Source: Endothia cerciana (taxonomy: Eukaryota; Ascomycota; Sordariomycetes; Diaporthales; Cryphonectriaceae). Taken from it: DNA of 64,000 nucleotides. The notes under the pieces were generated by a model, which saw only the letters and a program-made list of their open reading frames with translations, had not been told where the DNA came from and made no database searches. Position numbers and translations under genes: made by a program. Location of the stretch: positions 1,154,526 to 1,218,525 of the forward strand of contig JALRMH010000003.1 in NCBI GenBank assembly GCA_026119935.1. Direction: 5' to 3'. Shown piece by piece: positions 33,276 to 43,770 of this stretch (position 1 is its first letter; every line of letters begins with the position of its first letter).

Positions 33276-35431
33276 CTACAGTGGATAGGCAGCCCCATCG
33301 CCCCTCTGGTCACTCCCCGCCGACCACACGCCCGTCCCCTCGACCGGATCGACAGTCCACCTGATGATCTGGCCCCTGCCAAACAATGCTCTGCTCATGC
33401 CCGTGACGACGTCAACCTTGTGCCCAAGCCTCTTGAGCCCCTCAATAGTCTCCTCCGGCATCCCCTCCTCCACGCTCACAATCATATCCACAGTCTCACT
33501 GCTGGTCCCAATGCAGATCCTGGGCGCATCCAGCGCCTGCTGGGGACTCAGGCCCGCAACCACCTGGCCCAGCAGCGTCTGCAGGTGTCCCTGCGGCTGC
33601 ATGAAGCCCCCCATGACGCCGTACACGGAGTGCAGGCTGCCGTCACTCAGGTTCGTCACCAGGCCCGGGATGATGGTGTGGTACGGCCTCTTGCTCGGCG
33701 CGTAGATGTTCGGGTGGTCCTCCGGGTCGAGCGCGAAATTCGCGCCCCGGTTCTGCAGCGTGAACCCGCACCCCTTGGGGATGATACACGTCCCGAACCC
33801 GCCATAGTTGGAGTTGATAAAGCTGATGGCGTTGCCCTCGGCGTCCGAGCAGGCGAAGTACACGGTGTCGCTGCTGTTCAGGGCCGGACTGCCGTGGCCG
33901 ACCGAGCCGTCCGAGGCCTTGCTCGGGTCGAACAGCTTCGCCCGCTCCGCGAGGTACGCCGGGGAGATCAGCTCCGCGCTCGGCACCCTGACGACGTTCG
34001 GGTCCGTCACGAACCAGTTCGCGTCCGCAAAGGCGATGCGCAGGGACTCGATCACCGCGTGTAGGTACTCGGCCGAGTTGTGGTCCGCGGCCGTGAACGT
34101 CGGTATCCTGCCCTGCCTCTCGAGCTCCTGCATGATACCCAGCGCCATCAGCGCCACGATTCCCTGCCCGTTTGGGGGGTGCTCCCAGAGCTCGACGCCC
34201 TCGCCCTCGCCCTCGCCCCCGCCCTCGCCCCCGCCCTCGCCCCCGCCCTCGCCCCCGCCGCCGGCCTTGGCGCCGCCGTCGGCCCGGCGCTTCGTGCCCT
34301 TCCGGGCCCCGAGGCCCTGCCCGCGGAACTTGAGCGAGATGGGCTCGACGGGCTCGCTGCCCGCCTCGAGGTGGTGCGCGAGGTCGCCGAGCTCGAGGTG
34401 CCCGCCGAGGTCCCGCACCACCCTGACCAGCTCCTCCGCGACGCGGCCGGTGTAGAAGCCCCTCCTGCCCTCCGCCGCCAGGGTCCTGAACGTGCGGGCG
34501 AGGGCCGGGTTCTTCATGATCTCGCCCGCGCGCGGCGCCCGGTACCCGTCGCCGGCGGTGCCCGGGTCCGCCTTGAGCATCTCGGCGAAGTTGGGGCTCG
34601 CGTCCCGGAGCCCACGCTCCGCCCGGCCCCAGTAGTGGGCCGCGAGCTCGCTCACGGGGAACCCGCGCTCGCCGAGCTCGACCGCCGGCGCGAGGACCTG
34701 CGCCATGGTGAGCCGCCCGGAGCCGAACCGCTCGACGGTGTCGACCCACCCGGCCGCGGCGCCGGGGACCGTCACGGCGTGCACGCTGGACATGGGGATC
34801 CGGGCGCCGCGCTCCGCGGGCGGGAGCCCGAGGTCCGACCGGACCCGCGCCAGGGTGCACCTCGCGCCGGAGCGGCCGGAGCCGTTGAGCGCGTGCACGG
34901 TGGAGGTCGAGGCGTCGTAGTACAGGCAGAACATGTCGCCGCCGATGCCCGTGGAGCAGGGCTCGGTCATGTTCATGCCGGCGGCTGTTTGTGGGGAGGG
35001 GGGAGGAAGGGATTTCGTTAGCAGCTGTCCATAGTGTCTACCCAGGGGTATCTCCCCCGTCCCCTTCTGCCTCCTCCCGCCATGAGCGTCCCAGCCTCGT
35101 CCGCTCAAGAGTGCTGGCTGTGCTTTTCAGCGGGGGGGGGGGGGGCTGCACATACCAACGGCGACTGCGGCATCCTTTTCGACGTTCGGGTCAGCTCTTC
35201 CGTCTCGTGCGTGAGAAGGGATGATGCCGCCGGGGGGGGGAGAGAGGGGAGGGCGCGTCAACCTACAGCAGCATTGCCTCCGGCGTTCAAGATGTCGATA
35301 CCACATTTTGCCGCCAACGGCTGCGTGCACGCGACAATCCCTTTGGTGCTGTGAACCACGCTCCTCCTGCTACTGAACTTGGCAAACTTGACCGGTCCGG
35401 GCGGGAACAGCGAGGGCGTCGAGAGAGGCAT
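33276..35431 (-). CDS. Gamma-glutamyltransferase family, no signal peptide
   Basis: Ntn-hydrolase that cleaves the gamma-glutamyl bond of glutathione or related substrates after self-processing. Three exons: 35431-35267, 35174-35156, 34984-33276; 630 residues. The start is the first ATG (MPLSTPSLF). Upstream codons in frame lack an ATG. Exon 2 is a 19-nt micro-exon that restores NAADAAVAVAAGMN. Conserved blocks: GIVACTQPLAAKCGIDIL, NMTEPCSTGIGGDMF, NGSGRS, MSSVHAVTVPGAAAGWVD, and the SSDTV processing site with candidate nucleophile T435. SNYGGFG and the C-terminal VYGVMGGFMQPQGH follow. No signal peptide or membrane anchor is visible, so it resembles the intracellular, bacterial YwrD-like branch rather than vacuolar GGT. 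An acidic Gly/Glu repeat interrupts the large subunit. Confidence 0.9.
34200..34257 (-). repeat. 12-bp coding repeat (Gly/Glu-rich insert in GGT)
   Basis: Repeats of gccctcgccccc on the plus strand encode an alternating GGGE/GE stretch in the large subunit of the gamma-glutamyltransferase. It has the look of a replication-slippage expansion. Confidence 0.9.
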
Positions 35432-36380
35432 CTTGGAAGAAACTGCGGGGAGATTCCACCTATGAAAGCCAAAACAGGCTGGCGGAAACAGATCACACCA
35501 AAAGCCAGCTGGGCCAAACGGAAAATAATCCCAAGTGCTCTTGGGGTCACCGTGGGTATTTACAGGATGAAGTTCACGGGGCGAGAACAACAGGGGCCCT
35601 GTCGCGGATCCAGAAGGAAAATAAAATAATAAAATAAAATAAAATAAAAAAGATCTTGGGAAAATACCAGACTGGAAACGCTTGCCGGTCCCCGGTTCCC
35701 GGAGATCCCCTCACCGCAAGCAGGGCGATCACGTCGCCCAGGCACGATGTGCGCAGTAGCTTATCGTGACATAGATACATCACCACCTGCCGGGCACTAC
35801 TGACGGGCTTGGTGGGTCTGGCGCCCTGAACACTCACACCTACAGTAACAGCATCCCGAATACCGGCACACCATGGCGCGGCAGCCAGACCCGCCCGACC
35901 TTGTTTTTGGTGGCCTGTTTCCGGCAAGATGCGATGGGCCCGTCGACCTTAAATTCACAGAGTGCCATGGGCGGATCGGATCCATGGATATGTCCGAGTC
36001 CAGGCAGAGCTGCGAGATGACCCTTTTAGTCTTGCTTCTGTCTTCAGGAAAACGCCCCCTGAGGATCTGGAATTTCTGTTTAGATGGGGAACACGCCGAC
36101 GGCCTGTACGAAGTGTCCTCTTTGGGACGATCCAAGAGGGTTGTGGCCTGGGATCATGATCCTCTCATGCCAGCCTGTCAGGTCTGATTGTAGGCCATCC
36201 CTCAAGGGTCTCGCTGTGAATCATGAAGAATGATTTATGTATATACATGGGATTCTGTATGCTATGCATGCTCAAGCCTGCCTGTCGGCCTGGCCTTCAC
36301 GGCAGCACGTTCTGCTTTTCCTTCCAGGTCTTCTCAAGTAATAGATGGCTCCTGGACATCATGCCGTCGCTCGCCTGACC
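35432..36380. other. Intergenic: GGT promoter and 3' region of TrpRS
   Basis: Both neighbours are on the minus strand. A 5-bp aaaat microsatellite lies at about 35618-35651. The in-frame open stretch just upstream of the GGT ATG contains only non-AUG start-like codons. Nothing else is recognisable. Confidence 0.5.
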
Positions 36381-38016
36381 CTAAGGCTCAGCCTTCGCCG
36401 CTCCAGCTGCCTCCTTCTCAGCGGCCTTGGCAGCCTTCTTGGCGGCGATCTGCTTCTCTTTCTCGATCTTCTTGAGCTGGCTCTTGGACATCTTTCCGTC
36501 GCCCGCCTGGCCGCCGCCTGCACCCTCCTCTGTCGCACCGCCAGCAGGAGCCTTGGGTCGGATGGGCAGGGTGAGAGGTGCTTTCGGGTTGCCCGTGCAG
36601 TCGTTGAGGGGCCGCACCGCCCAGAAGTCATCCACCGTCGCCTCCGTGACCTTGGCACGGTTATCCTGGAACTCCTTCACGTACTCTTGCAGGTACTTGA
36701 TGCAGATGGCCTTGAGCTCGCCCGTCAGCATCTCGCCCTTCTTGTACGAGTCGTGAATCCTCTGGAGCTCATCATCATCCTCCATAAAGTATCTCTGAAG
36801 CGGAGGTCAGCCATGATAGTCAACAGAAAGCCTCACAGATGCACTCACCAGATACTGGAAGCTGACGTCGACATCGGGGTCTCCACCCTTCTCCCGGTGC
36901 TCCTCCACAGTCTCCTTGCCCCCACTGAACGCGTACTTGTTGATTTTCTGAACTGGGTCAGTTTACTCGGCTACTGAATCCTCACCCCCCCGTGGTTGAC
37001 TTACGTTCTTGATCTGGTTCGGGGTATCCTTCATGAAGATAGCTGAAGAGTCAACGGATGCAGACATCTTGGATCCAGGGCCCTGCAGGGCATCCAGGAA
37101 GCGGGCGTGGATCAGGCAGGGTTTGGCGATGTGGAGGCGCGCGGCGACATCCCTGGTCATACGGAAGTACGGGTCCTGGTCGATGGCGCAGGGGATGCTG
37201 ATTACCGTCATTAGCACTGGTCGCGATATAACACCACAGCCACGCGAGAACGTACAGGCAGGGGATCTGGTCAGTGATACTTCTGTCCTCGCCAAATATG
37301 TGAGGAAACGTGGAGGCGAACGAGGTCGACCCCTGGACGGCGCCGAAATGGATCCTGCCGACATTCGTGCTACCGTCGGAGCCAAAGATGGCTCGGGACT
37401 GGTTGTAGGTGATGAGCTTGGCGACCCGGAGGACGTTCCTGTAGAAAGCGCCGCCCATGTAGTCGAGGTCGCTGAAGATGAAGGTCTTCTTGACATCGAA
37501 GCCGCAGGAGATGATGTCCTTGGTGTTCTCGCGGGAGAAACGGTGGACGTCTTCGATGGTCAACTTCTCGTTGAACAGGAACTTCTCGTCGTCGGTCAAC
37601 ATGATGACCAAGGGCACGTTCAACACATCTGAGAGCCACCTGGTGAAGGAGAAGGGGATCGTATGGCCGATGTGCATGCTGTCGGAGCTCGGACCGCGGC
37701 CGGTGTACAGGAAGAAGGGCTCCCCCTTCTCATACCTGTCGAGGATGGTGTCGAGATCGCGGTGGCTGAAGACGATACCGCGACGCATGAAGCGGTGGGG
37801 GCGCTTGCCCGTGACCCGCTCGAAGCGGTCGAGGAGCTCCTGGTCGATACGCTTGGTGCCAAACTCGACGATGAGCTTGTCGTAGTCAATCGCCTTGACA
37901 TTGCCGTGCTCGTCGACCTCTCCCTGGACATTGTACGGATCGACAGTCTGCCTGCCCTTGCTCGTCTCAGTAGGGATGGGAGACTCGTTGAGAGCCTCGG
38001 CAGTGACGCTGCTCAT
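36381..38016 (-). CDS. Cytosolic tryptophanyl-tRNA synthetase
   Basis: Charges tRNA-Trp for cytosolic translation; class Ic enzyme of eukaryotic type. Four exons: 38016-37256, 37197-37005, 36947-36849, 36794-36381; 488 residues. The start is the only ATG of the upstream frame (MSSVTAEALNESP). Marks of the family: HRFMRRGIVFSHRDL, GRGPSSDSM, HIGH at 115-118, LTDDEKFLF, the IPCAIDQDPYFRMTRD block and KMSAS at 297-301. A C-terminal extension after VRPLND is Lys/Ala/Glu-rich and carries an additional KMSKS string at 452-456. That string lies outside the catalytic domain, so it is not the signature loop. A perfect TGAGTCA site lies 139 bp upstream, consistent with cross-pathway control. Divergent from mitochondrial RF1. 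Confidence 0.96.
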
Positions 38017-38786
38017 CGTGGAAGGCCGACTGGTCTGGCCGGACCGAGCTGGGGGGGGGGGGGTGGGACACCTCAGTGAGGTGAAGAGATGGTCCCCAGT
38101 GAGAGGATCGCGTGCGGGGTGGCGACCTGTGGGTGAGGGTGAGTGATGGGCGGGTGAGTCAGTGGGTTGTGAGATAGTGGGCGACAGGAGGAGGTCTGGT
38201 TTGGAGGGGTCCAAAAAGTTTGGAGGGGCAGGACGTGTGGGGCAGTTTACTTATTTATGAGGGAATGTATCTCGCAATCTGGCACCGTTTGAGCAGCCCA
38301 ACGGTGAGCCAACTAATGCCAGTCGACGTTTGTTCCAGACCTTGTTTGAGACCACCGGCAGTCTCTTGCTTTCCCCGGTATAGCTAAATTGCAGTCAATT
38401 GCTGGATTCCCCACAGTAGTTTTGCCAATACCAGAAATGGTTGAGAGCTTAGGTATGTACCACTGGTTGCTGGGTCCCGGAACCAATTGAAGCAGCAGAG
38501 CCAGCGGCAGCCTTATAATTAATTTACTAAGTAATGTTTCGAGCTAGAAGGAGCTTTGTTAAAGGATAACACTTAGGTTAATTTCACGATAAGTACAGAT
38601 CGAAATGGTAACTCCTCTGACGGGTACCCACTGACACCCTGTTGGCGTCGTAGTATCACAAGCCGCCTTTTCCCGGCAGGCAATAAATAATTTTCGGGAG
38701 GATGGATCTGCTAGGCTGCCTGAGAATTTGGTGCCGACCGTCAGAAAGGAGGTGAATCTCCAAGCTTCACCCCCCATTGCCTGACC
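38017..38786. other. Divergent promoter of TrpRS and mitochondrial RF1
   Basis: Holds a run of 13 G at 38051-38063, a perfect TGAGTCA at 38155-38161 and AT-rich DNA near 38510-38590. No exon is supported. Confidence 0.55.
38155..38161. promoter_or_regulatory. Gcn4/CPC1 cross-pathway control site (TGAGTCA)
   Basis: A perfect seven-base bZIP site 139 bp upstream of the TrpRS ATG. In ascomycetes the general amino-acid control factor (Gcn4, CPC1, CpcA) binds TGACTCA/TGAGTCA and induces amino-acid synthesis and several tRNA-synthetase genes. The site is seen directly; its use is inferred. Confidence 0.6.
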
Positions 38787-40160
38787 ATGCTGGCGGCACC
38801 ATGGGTGTGTGGGCGCTGTCTGAGGAGGTCATTACCCTCAGCACCTCTTCAGTTCATAAGGAGAGCCACTACTGGTATGCCTAAAGTTCCCATCCCCGTA
38901 CCGAGAGTCCATGGTGCGCATCGAAACAAATACCTAAATGTCTTCATTCGCGCAGAAGCGCGTAGCGTTATCCCCCAGGTCCTGCTGGAGCGCGCCCGGA
39001 AGCTCGCGGTCGAACACGATCAGCTTAACGAGAAGCTCGCGAATGACTTCGACACAAAGGTCGCCAAGCGTGCCGGCGAGATAGCCGGCGTCGCGTCCGC
39101 CCTTCGAGAGTATGAGACCGCGCAGTCCTCGCTCTCGGAGCTGAGGGCGCTGCTCCAGTCAAAGGACGAGGAGATGCGGCAGCTCGCCCAAGAGGAACTC
39201 CAGACGACGCACGAGCAGATCGACAGGCTGGGTCACAAGCTCTCCGCCAGCTTGACCCCCGTGGACCCGTACGCCGACCTACCCTGCATCCTTGAATTCC
39301 GGCCCGGGCCAGGCGGTATCGAGGGACGGTTCTTCACGGACTCGCTCTTCAAGATGTACCAGCTCTACTGCCAGCGCAAGGGCTACCGGACAAAGGTAGT
39401 CAAGTACGAGACGGCGGACGGCGCGGGCGACGTCAAGGGCTCGGACGGGGAATTGCCCCTGCAGGAGGCTGTGCTGGAGGTGCAGGCCCCCGGTGCTTTC
39501 GACCTGTTCCGCAACGAAGCAGGCATTCATCGCGTCCAGAGAGTGCCGGTCACCGAGAGCAAGGGGAGGACGCACACCAGCGCTGTGGCGGTATGGGTGC
39601 TGCCCTCGTTCCCTGAGAGTGGCGGATCAGGTGCAAACGACATCAACAATCCCGAAAGTGACTTCTACATCGACCCGACTGAGGTCAGGGTAGAGACCAT
39701 GAGGGCGAGAGGTGCAGGTGGCCAGCATGTCAACAAGACGGAATCGGCCATCCGGTTGACCCATATACCAACCGGCACCCAGGTCAGCATGCAGGACCAG
39801 CGGTCTCAGCAGGCCAACAGAGATGCGGCATGGAAGATTCTGCGGTCAAGGATAGCCATTGCGCGCCGCGAGGCTCGGGAAGAAGAGGCCAAGAACCTTA
39901 GGGATAGTGTCTTGTCCAAGGACAAAATCACCCGAGGGGATAAGATCAGGACATACAACTACAGTCAAGATCGTTGTTCGGACCACCGGAGTGGCGTCGA
40001 TACTCACAACCTTCCGAACGTCCTCCAGGGCGGCGAGACGCTCGACAAAGTCATCGATAGTGTCAAGGAATGGCGTCTTGCCAGGGACATCGAGGCTGTC
40101 CTTGCCGAGGAAGAGGCTGCTGCTGCAGCGGCGTTGAAGCAGGGCAAGGGTAAGAAATAG
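38787..40160 (+). CDS. mrf1: Mitochondrial peptide chain release factor 1
   Basis: Terminates mitochondrial translation at UAA/UAG. Single exon, 457 residues. The N-terminus (LAAPWVCGRCLRRSLPSAPLQF, split here for length: residues 2-23) is basic, with Arg and hydrophobic residues, as expected for a mitochondrial presequence. A coiled-coil domain 1 follows. The stop-codon-reading PxT motif is PVT at 254-256 (RVPVTESKGRTHTS), and the peptidyl-hydrolysis GGQ motif is at 311-313 within GAGGQHVNKTESAIRLTH. The C-terminus has the RTYNYSQDRCSDHRSG block and a Lys/Ala-rich tail. Gln313 is present, so methylation by an Mtq1-type enzyme is likely. Confidence 0.95.
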   Translation: MLAAPWVCGRCLRRSLPSAPLQFIRRATTGMPKVPIPVPRVHGAHRNKYLNVFIRAEARSVIPQVLLERARKLAVEHDQLNEKLANDFDTKVAKRAGEIAGVASALREYETAQSSLSELRALLQSKDEEMRQLAQEELQTTHEQIDRLGHKLSASLTPVDPYADLPCILEFRPGPGGIEGRFFTDSLFKMYQLYCQRKGYRTKVVKYETADGAGDVKGSDGELPLQEAVLEVQAPGAFDLFRNEAGIHRVQRVPVTESKGRTHTSAVAVWVLPSFPESGGSGANDINNPESDFYIDPTEVRVETMRARGAGGQHVNKTESAIRLTHIPTGTQVSMQDQRSQQANRDAAWKILRSRIAIARREAREEEAKNLRDSVLSKDKITRGDKIRTYNYSQDRCSDHRSGVDTHNLPNVLQGGETLDKVIDSVKEWRLARDIEAVLAEEEAAAAAALKQGKGKK

Positions 40161-40986
40161 TGGCGGTGCGGTTTGAACGTGCCCATCTCAACTACAACTA
40201 CACAATGATACCATTTCAACACCAGGAAGCATAAGGATCTCCCTCTCTGTGCCACGGACCTCGACCCTGGAGCCACACATTCCTCGTCTACGGGTCTTCT
40301 AGAATTGTTCTTTATCAACGGCTATCCGGCAAATAGGCGGATCCCAGCTTCTCTTGTCCGTGTTCCTGAGCCACCTCCCTAAAGGGGCCAAGCTCGTGCG
40401 CAACTCCCCACAATCGATGCACTCCCAAGCGGCAGTGCTAGGTTGTTGCATAACCCACCACGAAAGCGTCATTGACGATCATGAGCTTTTTTTGTTTCTC
40501 GTGCCGAGCTCGCTCCTGTGGCGCGCGTCTGAGACTCACAGCTGGACTAGTCACTTTTGTCTGCGCACACCCCTTACAGCGGTGACTTCATCACACGCGG
40601 GCGAGCCCGCGAGTTTGGCAAGTGCTTCGAGGCTCGCCCGCTGGCTTGGGGCCCAAGTTCTACGTTGGACGGAGCAAGGTCTTCATCTTCGTGTTGATCA
40701 ATCTCTTATCTGTCCGTCAGGGTTTGGTCATCGGTATCTTGTAAGTCCATCACATACCAACGTGTTGCAGGGGACTCTTCATAGTGCTACCCACCTAGTT
40801 GGCGGGGCTACCACCTCGGTGATTAGGAATGCCACTTCATGCGTGGGGACCAGGAGACCATCGCTGCTCTCCTAGTATGGCAAAGTCCATATAGTGTTGT
40901 ACTCGGCCCATTTGGTTCGAGGAGCCTGCTTCTTCACATCTTAGACCGCCCCCGACCCTCGATCGCCTCCGTGACAACTTCTTAAG
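40161..40986. other. Intergenic: 3' of mtRF1, promoter of the carboxypeptidase
   Basis: A plus frame of 173 codons (40354-40875) is present, but it has no domain and an amino-acid mix typical of random GC-rich DNA. It lies where the carboxypeptidase promoter must be. I do not call it. Confidence 0.45.
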
Positions 40987-42780
40987 ATGCGCTGGTCACA
41001 GCTCCTCTGCTCTCTGGCCCTGGCGAGCGCCGCCTACGCCGCGCGATCGACACGCCATGTCGGTACCTTTGAGAAGAGGTTTGCGCGAGGCGGTAGAAGT
41101 GTGCCTGGGATCGATGTGCCCGTGAAACGCCAGGAGCACCACGAACACAAGCGGGACAACACTACCCAGTATCAGTTCCTGACAAACGCCACAGCAAGTA
41201 AGCAAGAACACAGGTTGAGCACCACCCGCATGGTTGCGAGAGACAGCAAACTGATCTTGGTATTTGGCGCCTACCAGAGTTTCTTGTGGATGGTACGGCG
41301 ATACCTGATGTGGACTTCGACGTCGGCGAGTCATACGCCGGATCGATTCCAGTGACTACGGACGCGGCTGGCGACTACCTGTTCTACTGGTTCTTCCCCT
41401 CGACGAACGCAGCCGCTGACAAGGAGATTCTCATCTGGCTCAATGGAGGTGTAAGGCTGTCACTCGACCCGGCCCCTGGCGCGATCCAAAATGCTCACAT
41501 CCATTGTCTAGCCCGGCTGCTCGTCCTTTGAGGGCCTCCTCCAGGAAAATGGTCCCTTCCTCTGGCAATACGGCACATTTAAGCCAGTCGAGAACCCCTG
41601 GAGCTGGCACCACCTCACCCACGTCCTCTGGGTTGAACAACCCATCGGCACGGGCTTCTCACAGGGCACTGTCACAGCCACAAGCGAGGAGGACGTCGCG
41701 GCGCAGTTCATGAGCTGGTTCAAGAACTTTGTCGACACCTTCGGCCTGCAGGGCTACAAGGTCTACATCGCGGGCGAGTCCTACGCGGGCATGTTCGTCC
41801 CCTACATTGCCAGTGCTATGCTGGACACGAACGATACGACATATTACGGCGTCGACGGGATCATGGTTTATGATCCGTCCATTGCGTACGATGATCTCCA
41901 GGCCGAGTACGTCACACTGCCGTTCGTGGAGACCTGGAGCGGCCTCTTCATGCTCAACGACACCTTTATCGAGGATATCCGCGCCCGCGACGAGAGCTGT
42001 GGATACGCCGCCTTCCGTGAGAAGTACCTCGCGTTCCCGCCCACGGCTTCTCTCCCCGCCTACGAAGACCTGCCAAGCATCAATAATTACTCCTGCGTGA
42101 ACATCTACAATGACGTCTTCGACGCCGTCTCCCTGACGAACCCCTGTTTCGACATATACCAGGTCGCGACGACCTGCCCCGTGCTGTGGGACGTCCTTGG
42201 GTTCCCCGGGAGCTTCGAATACGAGCCCGAGGGCGCCTTCATCTACTTCAACCGGACGGACGTGCAGGACGCCATCCACGCCCCCAACATCGAGTGGGAG
42301 GAATGCTCAAGCGAGAACGTCTTCGTCCGCGGGGACGACACGTCCCTCCCCTCGGCCGTGACGGTCCTGCCGGGCGTCATCGACCGCACGCAGAACGTCA
42401 TCATCGGCCACGGCGCCCTGGACATGATCCTCATCGCCAACGGCACCCTGCTCCAGGTGCAGAACATGACGTGGGGCGGCGTCCAGGGCTTCCAGTCCCC
42501 GCCCACGGACCCCTTCTACGTCCCCTACAACGACAACCAGGAGCTGGGCACGCTTGCCGGCGCCGGCGTCTTCGGGTCGACCGTCACCGAGCGCGGCCTG
42601 ACCTTCGTCGGCGTCGACCTGTCCGGCCACATGATCCCGCAGTACGCGCCGTCCGCCGCGTTCAGGCAGCTCGAGGTGCTGCTGGGGAGGGTGGCCAACC
42701 TGAGCTCCACGGAGCCGTTCACGACGGACCCGGACATCCCGCAGGCGAGCCTGGCGGGGGACATCGGGAACTTCCCCTGA
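40987..42780 (+). CDS. Secreted serine carboxypeptidase (peptidase family S10)
   Basis: Removes C-terminal residues from peptides at acidic pH outside the cell or in the vacuole. Three exons: 40987-41197, 41278-41450, 41512-42780; 550 residues. A signal peptide (MRWSQLLCSLALASAAYA) is followed by a propeptide-like region with KR dibasic sites. NGGPGCSS spans the second splice junction. The catalytic triad is Ser218 in GESYAG, Asp432 in GALDMIL and His501 in GHMIPQYAP. Several N-x-T/S glycosylation sites are present. No GPI-anchor signal is obvious: the tail ends AGDIGNFP with no hydrophobic segment. Substrate preference cannot be read from the sequence. Confidence 0.95.
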
Positions 42781-43770
42781 GCCGCAGAGGCCTCTTCCCC
42801 CCCTGCTGCAGGCCTGAACACCTTGGGGGGACGGGCGTGTTTTGGTCAACTTCGTGTACATATTATATAGTTTATCTGTGGACGGGACAATTGTAGCCAC
42901 GGGTCTAAAGACCACATCCCCACATCTCGAAGCGTTTCTGAGAAGCAAACAAGAAGACTAGCATGGTGATTCCTAACTGCCTCGACGTCCGTATCTGATG
43001 GCAGGGTAAACAAGACCCAGCGACGTCGAGCTCGCACTGTCTCCGATGGATTTCATGAATCTGCTGGCAGTTACTGTAGGTATATCTGGATCGGGCGGGA
43101 TGTTGATGACATCGAAATTGAGAGCTTTGGATGCCAGAGGATCCAATGTGCAAGTACAACCCCCCCGCAAGAGAGAGCGGAGCTGGCCCGAGGGGAAGGT
43201 CGTGCGTGCCCAGGGGTCCTGGTGGAAGGACGATTAATACGACACCCAAAAAAGCGCGATATGAACATTGAAAGGGAGATGTTTTTGAAAGCTACTTTTC
43301 TTTTCCTTTGCAGTTGTTTTCCTGCCAGTCTGCCACGCCTTCATGTGTGCAGCTTTTGCCGTGCCCTAGCTCGATTTTGGTGCCGTAATATACATATACT
43401 GAAAGGGGAATCGTCGATGAGATGCGCCAACAAATCCGGCCTTGAGCGATAGCCTATCCTCCTTGGTTCGGCCCCCAGTCCATTCCGGCAGGCCTTGGTG
43501 TCATCCGCCCCCGCCAGTAAACCAAACGAAACGCCTTGCTTGAATAAATAGGAGTGATGTACAGCATAAGATATGAGACCTTGTCCAAGAGAGAAGCTGT
43601 GTTTAAACGGATCCGTGCAGGTGGCAGGAATCAACCCAGGGCGTGACATGTGAGCAGCCCCGTTTCGGGATGATCCTCCAAGGTCTTTGTTGCCGCTGCG
43701 GAGATATTGCCCAGCGTGTTGTCGTCATTCGTTCGTCGCCCGCGTGGAGTAACTGCCCATCCAGGGCTAT
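42781..43770. other. Convergent region between carboxypeptidase and PRELI genes
   Basis: Nearly 1 kb with no supportable gene. The DNA turns AT-richer after 42830. The frames of about 100 codons on the minus strand overlap each other and have no family features. Confidence 0.5.

Noticed and set aside
33207..35021. Long plus-strand frames opposite gamma-glutamyltransferase
   Set aside because: Arg/Pro/Ala-rich mirror frames of a GC-rich gene. The minus strand has clear family motifs and splice sites.
38017..38214. Open non-AUG leader in frame with TrpRS as a possible mitochondrial extension
   Set aside because: The likely CPC1 site lies inside this stretch, so most of it is probably upstream of the transcription start. 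It also has a stretch of 13 G and a Pro/Ser-rich, not presequence-like, product.
40354..40875. 173-codon plus frame between mtRF1 and the carboxypeptidase
   Set aside because: No domain, no splice support, random-looking composition, and it occupies the required promoter.
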